A stretch of 64,000 nt of DNA from Stichopus chloronotus. Lineage: Eukaryota; Echinodermata; Holothuroidea; Aspidochirotida; Stichopodidae. Positions 1 to 11,624 of the stretch are shown in pieces. The notes beneath the pieces are model-generated. The model made no database searches. It saw nothing but the letters and a program-made list of their open reading frames with translations, and had not been told where the DNA came from. Where the stretch lies: the NCBI GenBank assembly GCA_021234535.1, contig CM037845.1, forward strand, positions 4,864,501 through 4,928,500, read 5' to 3'. Position 1 is the first letter of the stretch; each line of letters opens with the position of its first letter. Position numbers and translations under genes: made by a program.

Positions 1-3000
1 AGGGCCATCTGATTGTGGCGCTCGTGCACTTCATAGATTTGTGTCCGCTTCTCCAAACAAATCTAGCCCTCGTGACAAGATCTTTTGCACGGGTCTAGTG
101 AAAATATTACCTTTATGAGAAATCTTCGGGAAATTCTCGCCAATAAAATTTCATGACATTCTCGTAAGACTTTTGGGAAATGAGAAATTCCTCAAGCCAT
201 TCTTATGAGACGTGCTAGTTAATGTGTTTCTGGTGGCATTGATTCCGATATTGGACAGCCTGGGATGAAGCTGGTGTTAAATTTGAGCTGGTGATCAATT
301 TGAACCGACTGAACTAGTTGCTTGTAAGTGCTCGTTTCTCCTTAAAAAAAGAAACAAATGTTGTGAGATACTAAAAATACATTTTGGTATATATTGTCTG
401 TATTAGCCATTAAAATTTGTAGAATATTGGATGACTTTACAGAAACAGAATTCCTGGATTATAACTGCATCGTAAATGAGCATTGGCTAAGTATGCAAAT
501 ATATGACGTCAAGAGAGGGACTCGCATCATATGTTTTACGTTATCCCTTATTTCAAGGATATTCTTTATGTCTCTTTTGTTACGATTTGTCATGGTTAAA
601 TGTGTTTTCGTCTTTACATGATATTGATATCAGTTGCAAAATATGGAACCTTTATAAATTTTAAAATGTTCACTATGAAGAAATACTGGCGCTGGGAACT
701 ACCCCACAGCATCATATTTTTTCATTAAACTTTGCAAAAGGGTATGTCAAAACGCTGACAGATATGAGCACTATTTTAACGGATTTTTGTTCTGAGTTTC
801 ACTCTGCGAATTTTGAATAAAGCGAGCTCTTTTCTAGATGCATATCAGATGGACTTTAAAAACAGGGGACATATAGCTAGATACATATGTATAATGATAA
901 AGTTCACCCCTGATCACCCTCACGAAAGGTCCTGCACGGGAGTATGGATGAACTACTTGTGACATTTTTCCCTTCTTTCCTTTCTAAAGCAAAACTATCC
1001 ATTGACAACAATGGATTAGCCCTTCAACTGAGGATTGTCTACAATCACGCTGCATTCTTGAAAGAAGCTATTACCATTCACTTGTAAGATAATGGAAGTG
1101 AGACGAGAAAGGAATGCGGATTAAGGGGAGAGGGGTTTCTGCATAATTACGTTTTGGGAAATGCATTGTAGCGGCTTGGTATTTTAGTAGCTGGCGTTCA
1201 GGTAGCATACCCTATATAGAAGTTGGAGATCCCTCCGCATTTTGTTCGCCGTCGGTGAAAGTCGCTATTGGGGACATTTGGGGAACTTTTTTGGTATTTT
1301 ATCCTTTAATATGGGTCCTTTTGTGGATTGAATGTTGAAGTAGGCGAGTTAAAGTATACATGTTGTGAAAATGGAGGAAATTGAAACAATTATAGAAAAG
1401 TTATGGAATCTTAGGTGGTGGAGCATCATTGTTGGAGGCGATGTGTGATTTGGTCCCAGTGACAAGGTGTGAAAACGTCGACAGCCTCTAGCAGAAAATC
1501 TAACCAGCTAAGGTACGGAAAATTGGAAAAGCCATGAATGGCCAATGTGTCAGCTTTGTAACGAGTGGTAGCTTATATCTGTTGAAAACTTCTACAAGGC
1601 TTTAGAGACCACGTTACTTTTGCGATTTAGTGTGTAAGTCAATGGGAAAATTAATAGGGGTATGCTACCTTCAGATCTATTACCTACAACCGAGTTGTTG
1701 TCATTCTTGTAAAGTTTCAAATTTAAAGTCTCTGAAGAAATGAAAAAAGCGTATGTTGCGTTGTCAGGATTGTGGGTATGAGACCTACCAATGTAACCAG
1801 GGATTTTACGAGCGAGCCGATATGGGTTGCAACTTGCACGAATTCTATTCAGAATTTACTCATTGGCGTCAGCTAGTAAAGGACGGGACGGATATTTTTT
1901 TTGTGTGTGCAATGTTGACGAGGATATCGGACGGAATATCAGAGATATCAGAGAGGCAATGGGGATACTGCAGTTGTGCCCATTCAGCAACGGAATGGCA
2001 GCTTTATTGCATTGAGGGTTTAAAGTTAAAGTTTGTTTCCGAAAGTGACACCAAGGAAAGCTGCACTGGGAGAGGCTCTAATGAAAGCATTATAGATATT
2101 TTGAAGACAAATGCACCGTGTTTTTTTTTAAGAAAACCCTTTAGAAAAGAAAGAGTATATAAAGAAAGAGCATCTTATACATAAAAGAGAGTATACTAAG
2201 AAAAATCAATTTCGAGACGTCAGTTTCATGAGGCACCAGCTTTCAAGGTAAGAAATTGTAAATTTCGGTTTAGTGTTTTTTTTTTTTTTGGTGCGTTACA
2301 TATCATTATTATCGGCAAACTGACTGAACTTGCAGTTTGTAGCCTGGTGAATATTCAGGTTACGTAAAGGGATGCCTGCGTTCAAGGTATCGCCCGGATA
2401 AGATATGCAGTGAATTTGGACTACACGGTTGGCAAGAAAGAAAGCGAAGATTCTAGTTAAATCATCTATGTTGAATTTGGGCATTTTGCATCTCATACCG
2501 TAGTGCAACGCTTTATTACAGGTTTTTTTTCGACATGTAGGAATAAACCAGTTGTAGAAGAATCTTTGATAAGCCCAATGTGAATTCCGGAGAGCCAAAA
2601 AGTCTGATTCATGTTGGGTTTACCTTTAGTTGGCGAAAAAAAAAGTAGATGTTTTGTTCGAAGTGGGTCGTTGTGCGATTGTCGATTATTCTTTCGATTT
2701 TTACTAGAGATGTGGGTAGACTGTTAGAAGTTGCGTTGTTTAGTACGATCTTTACTGACTTACTGATTTGAATTAATACCATTTTGGCCGAATTCCTGAA
2801 ATGAAGTTCATAAAAAAGTAAGAATATCTGAAGAGGGGGGGGGGTAAATGTCAGGAATTTGATACATACTATTATGTCCAGGGGAGAAGGAGGTCTTAAA
2901 TTTAAAGATGTCATCCTCCAATTCGTTTAAATATAGTAAAATACTTTCATTTAAATGTAAAAAATGGAAAGCAAAAGGTTTCATCTTTGATGCATTGATC

Positions 3001-3700
3001 TGTAACTTGTCACTGTTTCGGTTATGGATAGGGTTTATGAGGGCTTTCAACTTCCTCCAAAATGTTTTGAGATTTGTCGTCGTTAATAGTTCATGAGCAA
3101 TTATTTTGGATGCGGATAATGTCGCCCGTTCGAGTTTATTTATTGTTTATTTACAAGGTGGTTATCTCATCCCTATACGTAGTATAATATCGAAGAGATC
3201 CTGTACGCCATTGAGCTGCTTTAGTGAGTTGACACTTAAATGGTTGATCACCTTACCGTGGCCTCTTAAGTAATCAGTTAAAACTAAATGGCGTTAGTAG
3301 GTTTCCTTGGGATGCACAAATCACATGGATCAGGATTGCCGATTGTGGTGAGGTGGCGGGAAGGGGTATCCAGATGTGTGTGTGTGTGTGCTTGTCTGAG
3401 TGCACGGTATGTATCTAAATATACCATCTCCTCCTGCAGACGGTAAGTCGGATGAACTTGACAGGTAGATGCTCAAGGGTAGGATATAAAGTTCGCCCAA
3501 GCGATGATGTCATAGGTCAAAGGCCAAGGGTCACCATTATTAAAACAGATGTGCCATAGTTGCTGTTAGTGCAAGGTGTTAACGAGACTCTTTACATCTT
3601 TTATTTTCCATGAATGTCAAACAGTATTTCAACCTCTTCAGACATGCTTTTAGTTGAGATATTAGACATTATGTCTGGTAACAATGTAATTTTCATACGC
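1..3700. other. Intergenic stretch, no supported gene
   Basis: No exon with recognisable protein similarity and no RNA gene was seen on either strand. The longest open frame (1753-2184, +, 143 codons) is cysteine-rich at its start but matches no family I know and has no partner exons. A short TG run lies at 3375-3390 and a G run at about 2836-2844. Bases ~440-560 resemble a stretch at ~31310-31420 on the other strand, suggesting an old dispersed repeat. Confidence 0.5.
440..560 (+). repeat. Old dispersed repeat, mate at 31310-31420 (-)
   Basis: By eye, about three quarters of the bases agree with the reverse complement of ~31310-31420. The shared stretch includes the words TATGATGTCAAG/TATGACGTCAAG and CCTCGCATGATATG/ACTCGCATCATATG. 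Conceptual translations of the two copies also resemble each other, so a decayed coding repeat is possible. No boundaries or target duplications were found. Confidence 0.4.
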
Positions 3701-4299
3701 TGGTGTTAGTACACACCCCACTGTTGTACATGGGAGGTGTTGAAATGTTTACATATTTGTAGGGAACGTAAGACGCACTTTTCAGGGGCGCCAACAGTGA
3801 CGGCGCGTGCCGATCTGTTTTTTTTCTGGGAATACTTTTGACGCGCACTGTATGCGATTTTAAGCCACATTTGCAAGAAATTGTGTCGAATGTGAGGCCA
3901 CATCAGACCATTAAATAGGCCTAAGTCTGAATATTCTTCATGCTCTTCTACCCATAACTTCTGAATATGACAATGACACAGTTTATTTCCATCCACATGG
4001 AGAACATAACATATAGCAGCAAGACAAAGGTAAATGCAATATAAATAGTTACATAATACATATCTTAAGTTTGTCTTGAACATATTTGAAATATGATGGA
4101 AAAGGAGAAAACTGAAGTATATTACTTATAAATTGTTTTCCCCTGCATAAATTACGTACACGATAAATAGAAAAGCTGTTACATAACAAAAATAACAACT
4201 AATCACTAACATCAAAAGAAGACACTAGAGTTCATAAGGAAAGAAAAAGAAGAAAATCAGCAAAGGAGGAGAAAAATATATTAGGCTAGTATACACTTT

Positions 4300-7110
4300 C
4301 AGACCATCTACATAACCAAGAGAGGAGATATGAGTTAATTGTGAAAATTTTGGGATGACAGTAACTTTTCCTTATACCTTATTTTAAAAAGGGAAAGGGT
4401 TTTACATTGCCTAACACTGTCATCGACTGAATTCCATAGTTTGACTCCTGAGGTGGAAATACACAATTGCTTTTTCTTTGTTCTTACATAATTTTGTTTG
4501 AAGTTGTTCTTTTGTCTTGTATTGTATCTGTCATTGGATGCTAAGGAGAAAAGTTTTGTAGGGTTTTAGGTAATAACATATCGTATGCCTTAAAAATAAA
4601 TATTCCAGTGCTAAAATCTATAATTTGCCATAATGTTAGGGCTTGTAACTTATGGAAAAGACCAGCCGTGTGATCTAAGAAATTTGCTTTACATACAATA
4701 CGAACGGCCCTTTGTTGGTTTAGAAATAATGGGGTAATATTAGATTTGTAAGTATTTCCCCATACTTCAGAACAGTAATTGAGATATGGAAAAAATATTG
4801 CACAACATACGTATACAAGGCCTTAGTATTTAAAAATTGACTGGCTTTGTGAATGATTCCAATACTTTTAGAAGGTTTTCTGGATACGTGAAGAATATGC
4901 TCTCTCCAATTAAGGTTATGATCTATATATACACCGAGAAATTTAGTTACATAAACGCTATCGATATTAATATCATTTATACAGATTACCAAATCAGAAT
5001 TGACATTATGATTGGAAAATAGCATATAATTAGTTTTGTGAACATTAAGTGATAGTTTATTCACTGCAAACCACACATTGAGTTTAAGAAGTTCATTACT
5101 TATCGTTCTGCGTAGCGAATATATGTCATTGTGAGAACAAAAAATATTTGTCATCTGCAAAGAGTACAAACTTTAATAAGTTGGAGACATTGCAAATATC
5201 ATTGATGTATAAAATGAATAACTTTTCGTAAATCTGAACTTAAATGATTGATTTGTACATATTGCATTCTATTGTTCAAATAACTCGACAGCCAGTCATG
5301 AACCATCCCAAGGAAACCATAATGCTTTAATTTCTTAAGTAATAAATGATGGTCTATAGTGTCAAAGGCCTTCTTCAAGTCAATGAAGACTCCAATGGTT
5401 GATTTTTTATTGTCCAGTGATATATTAATTTCCTCAACTGATTGGAATAGTGCCATAGATGTAGAACGACCAGACCTGAAGCCATACTGACTTTCCTTAA
5501 GGAGATTGAATTTGGAAACAAAGTTTTCTAGTCTTTTATCAAATAACCTTTCAAGTATTTTAGAAAATTGTGGGAGCAAAGAAACTGGTCTATGATTATT
5601 GAACACGTTTTTTTCGCCAGACTTAAATATAGGTATCACTTTAGCGATTTTCTTGCCATCGGGAAATACTCCAGTAGAAAACGATTTATCACAGATAAAA
5701 GTGAAAGGTTTTAAAACAGACGAGATGATAAGTTTGACCAATGACATGCTTAAATCATTGCTGTCTCTAGACGTTTTGTTACTTAAATTTCTAGCAATAT
5801 CCAAAACTTCACCTTCAGTAGTGTCCGCTAAAAACATGGAATGTGTTTTCACCTCATCTAGGTAATCATACACTGAGTTGTCTTGTGCTGGTATAGTTGC
5901 TGCTAAAGCAGGTCCAACATTAGTGAAGAATTTATTAAAACCGTCTAAAATATCTTTACCATGCACCTCCCTATTATCTACTATGAAAGTATCAGGGTAA
6001 GCAGTACTTGTCTCGTAATTACTGTTAATAATACCATTTAACACCTTCCATGTTTCTTCAATATTATTTTTTATGACTATAAGTTTTGCGTAGGATTCCT
6101 TTTTACAAAAATTCAACACAGAAGTAAGTTTGTTCTTGTACCTCTTATACCTTTGTTCACAATCCAAAGTTCTATTTCTGAGAAAATTTACATACAAACA
6201 ATTTTTCTTTTTACATGCATTTATCAGACCTTTTGTAATCCATGGCTTGTTACTTTTCCCACGTTTAGTTGATTCTTTGGCTACAGGACAACATTCATTA
6301 TGTAACTTAGTTATAATATTAATAAAATGGTCATAAAATTTGTGAACGTTTGTGGCAGCGTAAACCAAATCCCAATTCTCCTGGACTAATTTTTGCTTGA
6401 GAAGTTGAATAGACGCGTCATCTTTTTTTCTGATATACAAGACCTGTTGAACACTTGTCCTATGTATACTGTAATCAATTATACTGAACACTGGAAGATG
6501 GTCACTTGCATCATTTATAAATATTCCACTTTTCATATCCATATCCATGACATTGGTAAAAATATTATCAATGAGGGAAGCTGAATGTTGAGTTATACGA
6601 GTAGGCTTGTTGATTAATGAAAAAATACCTAAACTAAACATTGTATCAACAAAGTCTCTGGTACCATTATCATTGTTATAGTTGAGGAGATTTATATCCT
6701 TCTTATGCATATACACTTTTTTGTAACGTATCAATTACTTTATCAAGTTCAGAACCAGGTTGTCTGTATAGACAACTAATAATGACAATCTTCTTCTTGT
6801 GATCTAGACATAATTCAACAGTAACACATTCCAAAACATTGTCAATTGAAATGCACATTTTATCTGTAACCTTGTAATTGACATTTTTATTGACATACAT
6901 AGCTACTCCACCTCCTCTTTTATTATTGCGATCTACATGACACATATATTCTGTGATATTATACAATTCAATACAATATGAATCATATGTATACGTTAAC
7001 GTGGTTTGAGAGACAGTACAGCATGATGGGTATCCAATAATGATGGGAAACGATATTAGGAATGTTCTTGCAAGGACGAGTCCGGATAGTAACATGACAT
7101 CACTGATTTG
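4300..7110 (-). mobile_element. Broken CR1/jockey-group non-LTR retrotransposon
   Basis: Read on the minus strand, the stretch holds an apurinic-type endonuclease domain (7095-6703, with the RGGGVAMYV motif typical of these elements), the end of that domain plus linker (6734 onward, with a DHLP motif), and a reverse transcriptase. RT signs are RPVSLLP, the YGFR block, DLKKAFDTIDH and, after a frame break near 5200, the FADD form of the catalytic box at about 5165. A C-terminal region ending in a WNS motif continues to about 4335. Frame changes at ~6720 and ~5200 make it inactive. The 5' end is truncated near 7.1 kb, the 3' boundary is uncertain, and no target duplication was found. The L2/CR1/Rex group is the best fit but the clade is not certain. 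Confidence 0.85.
5199..6734 (-). pseudogene. Retrotransposon endonuclease-RT open frame, fragment
   Basis: This 511-codon frame is the largest intact piece of the retrotransposon. Its first ~100 codons are the C-terminal half of the endonuclease (LIDNIF and SDHLPV). A linker follows, then the first RT blocks: KVIPIFKSG, NHRPVSLLP, the LLKESQYGFRSGRS block and FIDLKKAFDTIDH. The frame ends soon after the SSYLNNR block. The PQGS block that normally follows is missing and the catalytic FADD box lies in another frame, so the copy lost bases there. It cannot make a working enzyme. Confidence 0.8.
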
Positions 7111-7844
7111 ATGGCAAACATCAGTATATTTACAAGGTACACAAAGATTATAATGAAAACACTAAGTGTCTCGGAAGGTCATCTTCCATCGTCAGGTCAT
7201 AAATAAGACTAAATAAGACGAGGTGAATGACTACCAATTGGTGAGTCGTGGAGAAAAAATATTTAGGAGAGGTAACTCTTAGTTAAAAGGAGAAAATAAT
7301 GGAGGTTCCGGTTGTTTGTTCAGATTAGGCAGATTCCAGTTCATATAAAGGCTTTCCTTTAATTAAACTGCGAAAAAACGCCGGATATTGATGAGAAAAT
7401 TATATTGATGAGGATTTCAACTACTCCGTGGATTGTCTACTAGTTGTTTTGATGGAGGGATCACAAGAGACCATTTATATTCTGTGAATGAGGGGTCCGA
7501 GTTTACAGTATTTCCCATAATTTTTTTTTTTTTAGGGTTTTTTGTTTTAAGGAGCAGTGACTTTTGAAGTAGAGAAGAAAAGGTTTGGTACACTGTTCGC
7601 AATAAACGTAAATGAAATCAATTTGTTCATTGCGGTGAGGGGGAGTTAAGTTGCTTGGTGCAATCTTGGTTTGGTAAAATATGCAAACTGTTTAATGTGA
7701 TAATCATTCAATTCTTTATTTCTGTGGACTTTAGTATCATGCTTCTAGACTAAATAGAAGAGAAAATTGTCACTGAGTAGCCAACTTTACAAAAGAAAAA
7801 CTTGAAAAAGTTTTTTCCCTTTCGATTAATATAAATTAAGATTT

Positions 7845-8235
7845 TAAGATGTTAGAAGTATACCTGCAGTCTTTCCATTAAATATAGTGTGTTGTGTATA
7901 TCGCGTACTTCAACCACCCAACAGCTTCACTATTGGTAAAAATTGATATCACTACAACTTACAATATAGCTGACGTTTAAGTTGACTATTTATGACACTT
8001 CAAAGTTAAAATACCCGGTAAAGAAGTATTAAATTCAGTTGCAAGAGGTCAATATTTTGTTCCCTTATTTACCATTTGTTTTTGTAATCACGTCCTTTTA
8101 TGAATTCTTAAATCAGTGCACCAGACATCATTGCAGGCAAGTGCTGACACACAATCTTTTCAAACGTGAATACCGCAATTTTAAACGTTTTCATAAACGT
8201 TTTCTTAGTTTACATAATCAAGACGACTAAAGCTC
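7845..8235 (+). repeat. Direct duplication, copy 1
   Basis: Copy 1 of a pair with 8795-9255. Shared landmarks in order are GCGTACTTCAACCACCCA, GTTGCAAGAGGT, AATATTTTGTTCCCTT, TTTTTGTAATCA and ATCAAGACGACTAAA. Overall agreement by eye is about 80 percent. No transposon ends or open frame explain it. Confidence 0.75.
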
Positions 8236-8794
8236 ACGCCATTAAACAAGAATTTTTTCGTGGCTTCAACTTGTGTTTTTTAAATGAATAGTTTCCCATT
8301 ATACGATCAAACGCTTTCTATATTTCATGTAATCATGATTTGATAGGAAAGACCAAATTCATCTATCTTTAAAATGAAACATTTCTTTGGAGAGGAGAAG
8401 CAGTTTGTAATGAATATTCATCAGTTGTTTTTCTTTAAAGGTTTCTTTTCTTTAGACCGTATCAATAAAACCTTCTAAAGGGGGGGGGGCTTATTCGGCA
8501 CGAACAATATGCGACTATTGTCCTCGTTTCATGGTGAACTGATTGTTAAAAGAGTGCAGAACGAATAGACGCTTGCAAAGAACAGCAGCACACAGTAAAG
8601 GTGGCCTTTTTTGATGTACAATTAACTCAAACGGACAGAATTCTACAAATACTGTTTTGTAATTTTTATGTATTTGAGTAATAATTCTAGGTGTTGAATG
8701 AAGTAAAAGGAAAGACATCTACAATAGGCTTTATGAAAAGCCCCTGTAGCTCAAAGGTTCAACGACCATCGTGCACAGACACTACAGGAAGGAC

Positions 8795-9255
8795 GTTAGA
8801 GTTATACTTGTAAGCTTTCCAATAAGTAAGGTGTGTTGTACGTACAGGTCGCGTACTTCAACCACCCAGCCACTTAGCTGTTGGAAAATGTTTAACATAT
8901 TCAAACACACCTATCTTTAAAGTAGTGATTTGTAAATCTTTATTCAAGTTTTCACTACTGGTAGGAATTGCAATCACCAGAACTCACGATATAGCTGAAT
9001 TGAGGTGACTTTTGTGTCACTTCCAAGTTACCATACTCTGACCATGAAGTCTTCAGTTTAGTTGCAAGAGGTGAATATTTTGTTCCCTTTTTTACCATTT
9101 CTTTTTGTAATCATGTCCTTCTATCAATTCCCAAATCAGGGCACAAGACATTATTGCAATCAAGTGATGACATAAAATATTTTAAAACGTGAATATCGCA
9201 ACTTCAGACGTTTTAATGAAGGTTTTCTTAGTTTACATGATCAAGACGACTAAAC
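8795..9255 (+). repeat. Direct duplication, copy 2
   Basis: Diverged second copy of 7845-8235, in the same orientation about 950 bases downstream. It carries an extra ~70 bases near 8885-8955 that copy 1 lacks. All later landmarks follow in the same order. Confidence 0.75.
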
Positions 9256-10039
9256 CCCACCCCTTAAACAAGGACAATCACCAACCTGACAAGTTGTTAC
9301 ATTTTGGGCTGAAAGTTGTGATATTTTCCACCAAGTTGTTACTTTTTTGTCAATTGTTACAAAATGGGATGTAAAAAGCTCCTTTGCAGCCAACTTGAAC
9401 CTCTCTTGGGAAAATCTCGAGTAGGTGTCCGCTCACTAAATGAAATGGTCTTAACATGAGCCTGTGTTATCTTGGTGATAGATGGACCATGCTGCAACCG
9501 TTGAGCTGCAAGATGATCCTACTTATTCTTTTATCAATATTGTATGTCATCATTTTTGTTAATAGTTGAACATTCCTGGATGCTCTATCAAATTGTAAGC
9601 AACATTGATTGTCATTAGGGACTTTGTACTTGTAATTGTACCGTACTAATGAGTGTAGATATATCACTTCAGGATGCCCACTGTGTATATATCTTTATTG
9701 TTACTCTGGAGCTATGCTAGGATACGCAGCTCAGTTAAGATCCATTCATCATACTACGTAGGCATTACATTGACTTCAATCTTACTGTAACAGCGTCAAT
9801 ACATGAAGTATCGCATATGGTACTACATAGGCGTTGCATATTTGTTAATTTTTAAATATGTGCGGGGATTACAGGAGAGAACTTTTGCAATTGAGATCGT
9901 GATACCACTCGTTTTATTGAGGGCCCCACACTGCTTCCCTTCCATGGGTCCCAGAGGGTCTAACAAAGCTTCTGCTGTCGAAACATAGCGCTGTGGTAAC
10001 AGTAGAGTGTCGGAACAAAGAGCAGTCACCGGTGAGAAC

Positions 10040-11512
10040 ATAGCGTTTGTAAGTAAAGTATACATTAATATTACATGTCCAACAGTTGGTACGTCTTTTA
10101 ACTGCATCATTCAGACATTTTGGGAAAATAAATAGGCTTCACTTGACAAAGTCTGCGACATGATTTCAAATTCTTCTAACATAACGACAAAAAGTGTAGA
10201 ATGCAATAACGTAGTGGCTGACAGTTGTCATTCAACTTAACCGTGCGCTTGTTTGAACGAAACCACCTAGTCCACGCAGAATTTCCCTCATGTGCTAAAA
10301 TCATGCCTCGAGGAAACCCTTTCTGCATGATAGAACATGAGGTGATATCGAGTCATGCCATAATGACGGTTAGGCTTTGTTCTTTCGATGAAACCTTATC
10401 ATGCATGATATCATGTGAGGATTGGCTGACAAACCAGTTGAAGTAATGAATATTCAGTTGGTCTAAATTTCTGATCACTGACCACGTAATGAGGTGATCA
10501 GTCTTTAGGTTATTTGTAGGTACAGAGCTTTGTTTAACTAAATACTACAATTTCTGATACCGATCACGGAGAGACGATTTGAGTAGTATGTCTTTGATGC
10601 ACCAGTGAGACATGTACTGTTGCATATTCATTATGCTGGCACGGTAATAATGTTGTACATGGTGGACGTTACGCGCCACTGTACTCATAGGCTCATACAA
10701 AGTTTAGTTTCTGGGTTTACTAGAGTTTATTAAACTTTTCTTTATTCCCCTCAGACAGTCAGATTAGACAAAGAAATGTATTAAAATAGGAATGGCAGAC
10801 ACTGTTTCATGGAAGGATTCCGTAGTATGCCACATCATTGGCTGGTACGCTTGTAGCAACAATTTGCATACGATGACACGTACAATCTATGTAATTCTGA
10901 TTGGTCAACGTCATCACCTATCCCGTGATCCTTAGTTGGTCGGCGTGGTTCGAGGCGTCGAGGCCATGCGGTTCCCAGCACTGGTAATCTGGCTGTCAAA
11001 CTGTCAACATCTGTATACTACCATGAAGGCCTGTGTGATCGTACCTCTCCATTCCTCGTTTTTCCTGCCATCTTCATGTAACTCTGTTATAGATTCAAAT
11101 CATCATCAATTTAATTCTCATCAAATTTCTGGGTGCCATTCGAATCAACTATCAAATAAATTGAACAGTAATTGACAAAAGTCAAGTAAATCCCTCTAAA
11201 TTCTTCTGTCCTGACGTCTCTCTCTTTCTCTGTAACGGGAAGTTTCTGTTATTAACATTGGTCGCTGGGTCAGTCATACCAAGACTGTTAACCCCTAAAA
11301 CCCCCGTTTATGACAATAACAACCGTGAATTTTCAAATATGAATTGTTTTTTACTGATTTTATGCCGTTTCCGTTGTCTTTCAAAGTGGTTACTGTCATT
11401 TCAGCTCACTAAATGATGTATTCCGTCCATGAATGACTTCTCGTGTACATTGGAAAATGAAGAAAAATCTAAGAGCAAACATACTTTTTCGTGCACACAA
11501 AATCACTTTAAT
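10040..11512 (+). mobile_element. TTAA MITE family 1, copy D, interrupted
   Basis: The blocks ATTCAGACATTTTGGGAAAA (~10109), TTCTAACATAACGACA (~10172) and the GATCACTGACC stretch (~10470) match the MITEs at 17481, 25036 and 26361. The right end, AAAATCACT followed by TTAA, is at 11512. The copy is split by unrelated sequence (about 10265-10440 and 10640-11220), and its left end is lost or changed, so it is the oldest copy here. Confidence 0.65.
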
Positions 11513-11624
11513 TAATGATTCCACTTTGTCTGAAACCTGTCAAGACATATATTTATCGTATTCTGTTGGATACCATCACCCAGTCCTCCACCATGGTCTC
11601 AGCTTACAAACTGTTTGAGTTGCC

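Larger units (their letters stand above)
7110..11600. other. Gene-free stretch with repeats
   Basis: No exon was recognised. The stretch holds a direct duplication (7845-8235 and 8795-9255), a G run near 8480, and an interrupted copy of the ~660-bp TTAA MITE whose right end is at 11512. The last part is expected to include the 3' UTR of the minus-strand UST-like gene, but no polyadenylation signal could be chosen with confidence. Confidence 0.5.

Noticed and set aside
1753..2184. 143-codon plus-strand open frame
   Set aside because: No recognised domain, no flanking exon, overlaps another frame, and ends in low-complexity lysine-rich sequence; likely chance.
3706..4083. 125-codon minus-strand open frame next to the retrotransposon
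   Set aside because: No motif matches a retrotransposon or host domain; composition fits chance.
8741..8800. tRNA-like A box (TGTAGCTCAAAGGTT) hinting at a tRNA-derived SINE
   Set aside because: No B box or cloverleaf follows, and no second copy was seen.
9823..10110. 95-codon minus-strand open frame
   Set aside because: No known family and its left part runs into the interrupted MITE; no splice partners found.
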